From Aurelia coerulea (Eukaryota > Cnidaria > Scyphozoa > Semaeostomeae > Ulmaridae): a stretch of 64,000 bases of DNA. Position 1 is the stretch's first letter; each line of letters begins with the position of its first letter. The translations under genes were made by a program, and so were the position numbers. Under the pieces are notes generated by a model, which was not told where the DNA came from, did not search any database, and saw nothing but the letters and a program-made list of their open reading frames with translations. Positions 56,919 through 64,000 of this stretch are shown one piece after another. The DNA is taken from NCBI GenBank assembly GCA_039566865.1, contig CM076944.1, positions 20,110,501-20,174,500 of the forward strand, written 5' to 3'.

Positions 56919-59879
56919 CCCCGGCGGGGTCACTTCTATATACATTTGTATATCATGTGAGTTCCCGAAATCTCTGAGAAAGGGTGTCCTAGAACTAAGC
57001 ATTCTAGGACATAGATTCCTAAAAATAGGGTAGTTTTTCATGGGAAAGTCAGAGAATTCCAAAATAAGGGTATTATTCCATGATACTAAATATCAAACTT
57101 TTCTGTAGCCTAATGTTTCTTAGACAAATCATGATCCACAACAAATGTATTCTATTATCTGTTACATTTGAGATTATTAATTGCTTCAGTGTGACATAAA
57201 ATGCAATGTAGGGGTAATATTTTGAATGCAGTGATTTTACAGTTGTATGTTGATACAGAAAGCACACAGTGAAAATTTTGCCCAAAAACGTTAAATTAGA
57301 ATAGGTCTCTGACAACATGTTATTCAAAAGAGGATCCCATTTTCAGAGATTTAGGTGCAGTACTATTTGTTGATTCTTGGACTTGAGTCACTTTATTTCA
57401 ACTCTTCTTCTTCAACTTGATTTGTGAGTGAGTCACTGCTTTCTAATTTCATCCATCAATACCAAACTGGATCATTTGTCTCTACTTTTGTTTGTTGAAA
57501 AACGTTAAATCCAAAATTGAAATTTTTTAGAAAGATTTGCTGTTTCTAAACCAGTAAGTATACCATAACAGTGTGGATATGGCAAACATCCAGTCCAGAA
57601 GATCTTGTTTGGTGAATGCTAAGGATTGTGCTGCCCAACCATCATCCACACATTACATCATTCAGGCACGATATTCTTGCCAAATAAAATGTATTCATAT
57701 TGACACACAATACCACTCCAGCTCACTGTTTGTTTGGCACAAAGCTTCCAATTTTTCCTCTAGGCCGACTCTGATCTCCACTGCTCCGCTGCTTTTCTAG
57801 TTTCATAGCTCCAAGACACTCAAAGAAGGACCTTAGGCCCTAACAACATAACTTATTCCGTGTGTGAGCAGTGAGTGGGAAAACAATGGAATCAATTTAT
57901 CAAAATTCGGACGAGGTTACCCACTCAAAGTGAGGCCAGCATTTTAGCGGGAAAATACAGGAGTTCAGGAATCAAGATGGTGATGTGAGAGCTGAATGAA
58001 ACTTATCTCATTGTGACGAGGGGACCTTTTTCTAACTCTACACGGTAAGGAAGGCATGGGTTTGCACACTTTTGAGATGGCATACTCTGCAGACGAGTAA
58101 TAGTAGCAGTGGCTAATGAGACCTGTGCATGTAACAGGGTACAGTCTCCTTCTTTCCTCCTCAAGAAAGTCACGACCTTGCTATCAAGATATTGTCAAAC
58201 ATTGAGAATTTGCTGGTATGGCACCTGGAAGGAATTTCAACCATTTGTCGATAACACCAAGAAAAATTAGAAGAATAATTATGCTATGTTTTCAGGCTAT
58301 GAACAGTGTTTAATTTGTCAGTTTATGGCTCTTGTCTAGAGGGGTGTCGCCCTGATTGAGGGTATTTCACATTTGGCCAAATATTCCTGCTGAGCGAAAG
58401 AATTTTCAGAAAGGAACTTACCATGAATACCTTCCTAAACTCTTCCCCGTTGTTGATATAAAATATATTTGTCATTGGCGATATCGTCTTTTGGAGCGAG
58501 CTGCTCAAGCACACTGCGGTTCAGAGGGCCTAAATTTCCGACGTCGCCCTGAATGAGGGTATCCAAGCTTTCACTTCGTTTCATGTAAATTTAAGACAAT
58601 TTGATGCGAAAATCATCAGCATATCAACGATTAACGAGTTTTGGTTGCTCTTCAATGTTTTCTGATTGTGTTTGCTGCGTTTTGTTACTGGAACCATTGA
58701 TCTTCGTTACCGCAAATACGTTTGAAGATTTTCAGCAAGCTGGCATCATTTCTTCCTCCTTCTGTCAATTGAACAATATCTAAATGAATTTCTAATATTG
58801 AAAAATATTTGTCCAGTCTTTCAATAGAATCAACCTATTTTTGTGCCGTAAATTGTCCTTTTACCACAAATATAGGTCGCCTGTGGTGCTTTGGTAGCGC
58901 AGATTTTGTTAAAAAACCGGAAGATACCACAATGCCCTCAATCAGGGCGACTTTAGGCCAATCAAACGGCTTAAAAAGGGAAACCCATCGTGGCGGAAAC
59001 GGATTTTGTAATTCATATGTTACGTAAAGTACTTCTTCTAGACACGCTTGGCTTGCTGTGCGGCCATTTTTTTGTTGGGAAAGTTCAAATAACGCCAAGA
59101 AAACAAGCAAAAACAAAACACTGCAATAAGATTTGAAATGAAAATGGTGGATACTCACAGCTCAGTTCTCAGGTGAGATTCTTTATACACTTTCTCTCTG
59201 TTTGTGGATGGAATTTTATTCAACAAAAACAAGCAAAGATTTAGTAAATGTTGTCAATGAGATATTTTCACATTTTGATTCTAGCTCGGCCCAACTCGCG
59301 TTATTCTGCTACAAACGGACAACATAGTGAAAACTGGTCAAAATGCGTGTACCCTCAATCAGGGCGACACCCCTCTAGGTACTGCATTTTATAGTGTCAC
59401 AGCCAAATATTTGGTGCTTCCTAATTTCTTTTCCTGTTTTGAACACATATATAAGTTGATAGAACAATCCAATCCCAGAGAGGAACAGGTAGAAATGTAA
59501 CATTTGTCTTGTTCCAGTTTCATGTTTTGAAATTTTAATCATTCTCTTGAAATTAGTTGCTTGTGTATTTGTGAAAAAAAACAGTTTTGATTAAGATAAA
59601 ATTTGATTAGTTTAAATCTGTTCTTTAACTGTTGCCAACAAAATAGTCAGCGAGTTTGAAAATATAGGGTCCAGGTAGAACTTGCCCTTTCTGTCTGTCA
59701 ACATGAGCATACAATTAAGGGCTCACTTTTTGTTCATTGTCAGTGAAAAGGGTCATTTATTTTATAAAAGTCAGAGAAAAGGGTCAATATTTGCCAGGTA
59801 AAGTCAGAGATGAGGGGTATGTTTAAAGTTTTGGGAACTCACATGATATACATATGCATATAGAAGTGACCCCGCCGGG
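56919..59879. mobile_element. TIR element with CCCGGCGGGGTCACTT ends
   Basis: The left end CCCGGCGGGGTCACTTCTAT recurs inverted at about 59843-59879, with about 45 bp of similarity ending GTGAGTTCCC. Just inside both ends are matching AGAGAAAGGGT-type lines. No exact target duplication could be set, so flanks have decayed or the boundary is off by a few bases. A TA-flanked element is nested at 58339-59375. No transposase is recognised. Confidence 0.6.
58339..59375. mobile_element. TA-flanked element with doubled inverted repeats
   Basis: Ends GAGGGGTGTCGCCCTGATTG and its inverse, each next to TA (58337-58338, 59376-59377). A second inverted pair of the same GTCGCCCTGA(A/T)TGAGGG motif lies inside at about 58543-58560 and 58933-58951. 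TA target suggests Tc1/mariner. Internal frames have no known domain. Confidence 0.85.
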
Positions 59880-60218
59880 CATACATGCTAACAGGGTATC
59901 GCGAGTACTATGATAAAAAAATTTTTAGGTATATTCTAAAGGGGCCCCAACCATTTTTGGGCCCAGGGCCCCAACAGACTTAAATGCGGCCCTGCGAGTG
60001 AAGCGAGCTGCTATGGGGGTCTGGAGGCTTGCCCCCGGAAAAAAATTTGAGACCACGCCCTTCAGAACGTCGGAAAACGCCCCTTTCAAAAGAGACTTGC
60101 CTCTTTACGTCCATATTTATATATAGTTTGGTTCAGAAAAGATTTTGATAATATAACTATGATTGTAGAATAGAATAGAAGAGAATAGAATTGAATCGAT
60201 GGTTGTAGACATAAATCA

Positions 60219-60432
60219 TCACAACCAAAAAGCGCTTCTTCTAAAAATACCAACTTTCCAAGAATTTCCAAGAGGGGACATCGTGTCTGCTCGTTGTTTA
60301 TGAAAGTTCGATATCGCTAGATTGTTGAATCTTGCTTCCTTCATGTTTGAACGAAGCCAGGTTTTGAGCCGTCTAGCCATGGAGAAAAATCTCTCAGCAG
60401 ATGCAGCAGTTGGCGAGGGTGTATCAATCCTC
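60219..60432 (-). pseudogene. hAT transposase, C-terminal dimerisation domain
   Basis: On the minus strand: TPSPTAASAERFFSMARRLK, then TWLRSNMKEARFNNLAISNFH. This is the hAT C-terminal dimerisation motif (T-A-x-A/S-E-R-x-F-S, R-x-K-T-W-L-R-S-x-M, R-x-x-x-L-A), highly characteristic of the superfamily. Only this end remains, since upstream the AGGGGTGTATCA-type repeat begins at about 60416-60425. GGGGGTCTGGAGGC and ACCACGCCCTTCAGA just downstream match the 53511-54096 hAT element, so this could be a remnant of its autonomous partner. Confidence 0.85.
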
Positions 60433-60556
60433 TGAAAAGGCGTACGCAATCTTTTAAACAATATGATTTTTTGGAATTTTTTTACGGACCTTTTTAAAAC
60501 AAAAGGATTTTTGCCAAAGGTGTACGAGATTTTTACAGTGATACGCCTCTCGGCAG
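60416..60556. repeat. AGGGGTGTATCA-type MITE-like repeat, copy 3
   Basis: Starts GAGGGTGTATCAATCCTCTG and ends near AGTGATACGCCTCTC. The interior shares AAAAGGATTTTTGCCAAAGG and GTGTACGAGAT with the other copies in inverse order. Confidence 0.6.
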
Positions 60557-60559
60557 TTG

Positions 60560-62038
60560 AGATTTATTGGCCATTTTTTACTTTATACTAAATATACCAC
60601 GGTTGCCCTGTTGACACATAAATTTGTGTATGAGTTGTTTTTCTTCGTTGTCATTGATTTATTTGAATGAAAAAAAGTTGAAATCTTTGAAAAAAGTGGG
60701 GGGGGGCTATAGCCCCCCTAGCCCAATGGCTGCGCGGTCCCTGTCAAAAACTTTAGAAATGGATTGATTTACGCCTATCACACTGAGCAAAGCGGAACAC
60801 ATGCATCAGGCCTCTTTCTCTTGCAAATTTGAAGAATAACGAAAATTAGTACGAAATTGTTTCCCTCAATTTCATGTCCGGAAATGGAAAGCATAGCAAC
60901 ACTGTACGAAAAGCCCAGTGCTCCAGGCAAATGGCATGGGGGCCTAAATTATCGGCTCAAGCCACTCAAGCCTCGGATGATAAAGCGCCTCAAAATTGAA
61001 GTTTTCAGCTTGTGTAAAACAGCATAGCCTCCAAATCTGTTCTTTTGTCCGAAGTTCCCCTGGTACGCTGACTAATCTTCTGATCAGATTGCGTTTTCTC
61101 CTAAAATTGACCAATCAGGTGCCGTCATTTCATTACTTCCGCGTTTCGCAGCTAGATTTAGGCCATCTTGGCTACCCCCAATAAAAAATTATGCACGCTC
61201 GAATAAATCGAATTTTTTGAAAATTTCAACGGGAGAAGGATGCTTATACATAGGACCACAAGTGTTCATGTACCCCCCCCCCCTGCCATCACCTAAGATT
61301 GAAAAATTACGGCGATTTGAATGTTTGTCTTTGGTATTTTTTCAAACAGGTAGCGGCATCATGCTCACCCTCCCCCCAAAAATGAGTTTTTTAGCGAAAT
61401 TATCAAAATATACATATTTCCATGAATAATTCTTCCGAAATCTCCAAAAATTTCCGAAATTTGCTCTTTAGTTCGTCTTGACTTGCGAATTTGCGACACC
61501 TCCAAACTCTGTCCTTCTTCCCTGTAGCAACTTATGCCTCTCTCTGGTCTGGACTGGACCCAACATAACAGGAAAAGGCGGGAAAAGAAATCTTTAACGG
61601 TGGCGGTGTCGTCATGTTTTTGTTACCCTTAATACTTACCAGGAACAGACCTAATCAGGAAGTGGGCAAAAATGTGTCAGCCCTTAACTGCCTGAACAAT
61701 GCAAACCTTTATGGGCGGTGATTGGAACAGGGAAAATACAATTTCCGGCTAACACACCTGTCCCACGGTGGAGGAAACCGCGAGAAAAGGGAAAACGAAA
61801 GCAAAGGAAGTTAGACAGAAGAGGGAGGGTAAAGGGTGGGGAAAACAATTTGATCTCTCCAAATGAATTCTTGAATCTGTCATGGACATCAAATTTATAA
61901 CGAGAAGTCCCCAGAGCTGTAGTCCACGAGGCAAACAGCCTGCGCAGAGGAAAAGCCTGCGCTGGAAACTGCGCAGGGGGGACCTATGCCTTCTGGTCGT
62001 ATTAACTGCGGTTAAACCATTGTCTAACCGGTATTAAC
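60560..62038. other. Non-coding stretch
   Basis: No gene. A GGGGGGGGCTATAGCCCCCC palindrome at about 60699-60718 resembles hAT-like ends. A C run lies near 61264-61273. Short frames have no domain. Confidence 0.5.
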
Positions 62039-62040
62039 TA

Positions 62041-62306
62041 CAATGCCTGCCAAAAGTCCTTGGAACACTTAGGCCATTTCTTGACAATCCGCAGTTCTAA
62101 CCATAGCGATTAGGCTTAAACACCCCCTCACCCCCAAAACAATGTTGATTTGCAAGGTTATTGTCCTTGCATTCCATCAGAGTCGCGAATCGTCCTGCCA
62201 TCCCCATTTTGTCATCACAGAACAACATTGTTCTCAGGGGGAGAGGGGGAAATCGCAAAAAAATGCAAAAATAGCAAAGGTGTTCCAAGACTTTTGGCAG
62301 GCATTG
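62041..62306. mobile_element. 266-bp TA-flanked MITE, copy 2
   Basis: Same family and length as 48151-48416, inserted in the other orientation. Ends CAATGCCTGCCAAAAGTC, TA on both sides (62039-62040, 62307-62308). High similarity suggests recent activity. Confidence 0.92.
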
Positions 62307-62308
62307 TA

Positions 62309-64000
62309 GCACTGGCTCAGTGTTTTGGCCGGTGATTCACTGGATGAGGGAGCAACGACGGCTGTTGTTGTCGTTGGTATCTCTCGGTTGGGGTCCCTGT
62401 TTCCCAACATTCTCGGATTCGTAGCTCGACATCTACTGCAAAACAAGTTTCTTTCTTAGTCATCGGTAAATTGGTTTGTATGTAGCTTTTTGTAACCGTA
62501 TCTTTAATTTTAGTTTAGTTTTATGTCTTCCCCCGGCGTAGTCATGATATTTTGCTCCTAGGGGTATCGTCTTTGTAGTGTGGTAAAGTGTTATGTAAGT
62601 AGTGTCGTAGGTAATTCGTCTTTGTAAAAATTTTCAGATTGAGTATATATAAAAAAAAAAAATGTTTTTGTTGGTAAAATCATTTACTGTATCTTCATTT
62701 ATCGTCTCAAATGCTTCTTCAAAATGGGAAAAGAAAAAGAATAATCTCGTTTAACCCTTTGAGCCCTGCAGTCGCAAATCTGCGACAACAAAGCGCCCAC
62801 GCGTAGGCCTGCAGTCGCAGATTTGCGACGAGCGTAGTTCCTCGCGTTATCGCGCGTTTTCATCGCAGAAAAGTCGCCATTTTCATTCATACGGGACTTC
62901 TTTCGATAGGTTATGTAATAAGCTTCAGAATGATGTGAAATACCGATGTTGGTTCCAGTGAAAATTTCGGAGCTACGGCGAGTTGAAAGTTTTGAGAGTT
63001 CCATATTATTATTGCGTGTGAATCAGCTGATTTGAATCATGGAGCTTCGTTTTGAATGAACAGCAGTACGGAGAGATGTTTGGTGATTGAAGCAGCAATA
63101 ACGAAGGTTTTATTTTATGGCCAAAGAAGAAGGCCTCTTTAGTTTAGTTAGGCCTTGTCTAGGCCCAGAAAACATCGAGCCAGAAGACGATGTGCGTGAT
63201 GTCAAATAGTTGCAGCTGCTGGCTGGAGCATATCGTTACAACGGCTAATGAATGAAACTGAACTGAAACTAAAAGAATACTGAAGGGACTGGCCTCAAAG
63301 TAGACAGTTCCGAGCTGGAGATATTCCGAGAAAGCCGATGTATAATTTGAACAACATTTGCAAGACAACTGAGAGATTATTTTTTACTGCCATTACTTAT
63401 TAGTTAGCAATCTGCAACTGTATGGTAATACTGATGAGGCCAATGGACGACTGAGACTTTATTTTTATTGCTATTACTTATTAGCTAGCAGCAACTGTAA
63501 GGTAAAATGAGGAAGGAATCTTGAAAAACGAACATCAATCACACAGTCACAACAGTTGAGTTTTTATCTTGAAATTTATCTTACAAAAAGTGATCTGCTG
63601 CTTGAGAGTGGTAGCTTGAAATGGGCTTAAAGCTACTAAAATGTATGTTCTTTCGAATTAGTTGATATATCTGTTGAATTGTGCTGTTTCGCATGAGATT
63701 TTAGGGATTTTACGCGAGAAATGAGTAGAGAAACAACGGAACACTTTGAGGTCAAAGGTCAGGTTCGTTCAAATGTTAGTCTATGTGCCATACATCTGAA
63801 GCAGGTTTGATGAAGAGAGAAGAGACCTGAGAGGCAAAAACATGTTTATTTCATTCACCAAAGCAGGGCTTATGACATTTAACACTATAAATTGCATGCA
63901 GGAAGGAACACGATGGCCTACTCCAACTTCTCGCTGTAGTTTGAGATCGTCTTCTTCGCCAAATCGTGTCATTTTTGGTGATCTTGAGAAGCTGGAAGCT
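62309..64000. other. Non-coding stretch, possible transposon end
   Basis: No gene supported. At 62750 TTAA is followed by CCCTTTGAGCCCTGCAGTCG, which looks like a piggyBac-type end (see separate entry). Microsatellite-like A run near 62650. Two similar lines near 63370 and 63455 (TTTTTA, TGC(C/T)ATTACTTATTAG) form a short direct duplication. Confidence 0.45.
62754..62832. mobile_element. Possible piggyBac-like end
   Basis: TTAA (62750-62753) then CCCTTTGAGCCCTG, followed by GCAGTCGCAAATCTGCGAC and a second GCAGTCGCAGATTTGCGAC. A CCC start after TTAA is typical of piggyBac. The other end is not in the window, so the element is truncated or continues beyond 64000. Confidence 0.35.

Noticed and set aside
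57573..57800. 75-residue frame
   Set aside because: Ser/His-rich with no domain, signal peptide or splice context.
62699..63004. 101-residue minus-strand frame rich in Arg/Ser
   Set aside because: It overlaps the piggyBac-like end with its repeated GTCGCA motif and has no domain.

Overview
This is a eukaryotic, AT-rich window with almost no host genes. It is filled by transposable elements of many classes: BEL/Pao and Ty3/Gypsy LTR elements, a DIRS-like gag, LINE 3' ends, and hAT-, Harbinger-, Mutator-, Kolobok- and mariner-like DNA elements. This mix suggests an invertebrate metazoan. I favour an anthozoan cnidarian (coral or anemone), but nothing here proves the species. No rRNA, tRNA or CRISPR was seen. 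Boundaries come from reading terminal repeats and target-site duplications (TSDs) by eye.

Layout. 1-6.6 kb: simple repeats, a broken minus-strand gag of DIRS type (1771-2917), a dispersed repeat, and a LINE C-terminal fragment. 6.8-9.4 kb: a terminal-inverted-repeat (TIR) element carrying a Harbinger-type element. 10-11 kb: a possible two-exon gene start, a 2A-like motif and a cysteine-peptidase-like fragment.

13.8-39.5 kb is one nested stack. A BEL/Pao element (BEL1, LTRs 13832-14615 and 38703-39481, TSD ACTTT) sits in a 120-bp repeat array that belongs to a hAT-like element. BEL1 codes only for Gag and protease. It was split by a TA-flanked element with about 630-bp inverted repeats (X, 14766-34112) and by a Mutator-like element (34557-37024). 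X was hit by a Gypsy element in its left arm (15141-22687, LTRs look identical, TSD TGAT) and by a second BEL/Pao element in its core (BEL2, 24139-32415, LTRs look identical, TSD CCTG). BEL2's gag is split by a further DNA element (25423-27725). The Mutator-like element contains its own foldback element. The stack is therefore four to five insertions deep, with LTR divergence that agrees with the order of insertion.

The Gypsy element keeps a textbook -1 frameshift signal (GGGAAAC, 8-nt spacer, 7-bp stem) between Gag and Pol, and has a MYND-type zinc finger between the frameshift and the protease. All five in-frame stops in the Gypsy and BEL2 reading frames are TAA or TAG where glutamine is plausible.

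40-64 kb holds a LINE 3' end, a 4.4-kb TTAA-flanked Kolobok-like element, mariner-like, hAT-like and Harbinger-like MITEs, a 354-bp near-perfect palindrome, and a hAT transposase C-terminus. The only good host-gene candidate is a signal-peptide first exon at 50796-50898.
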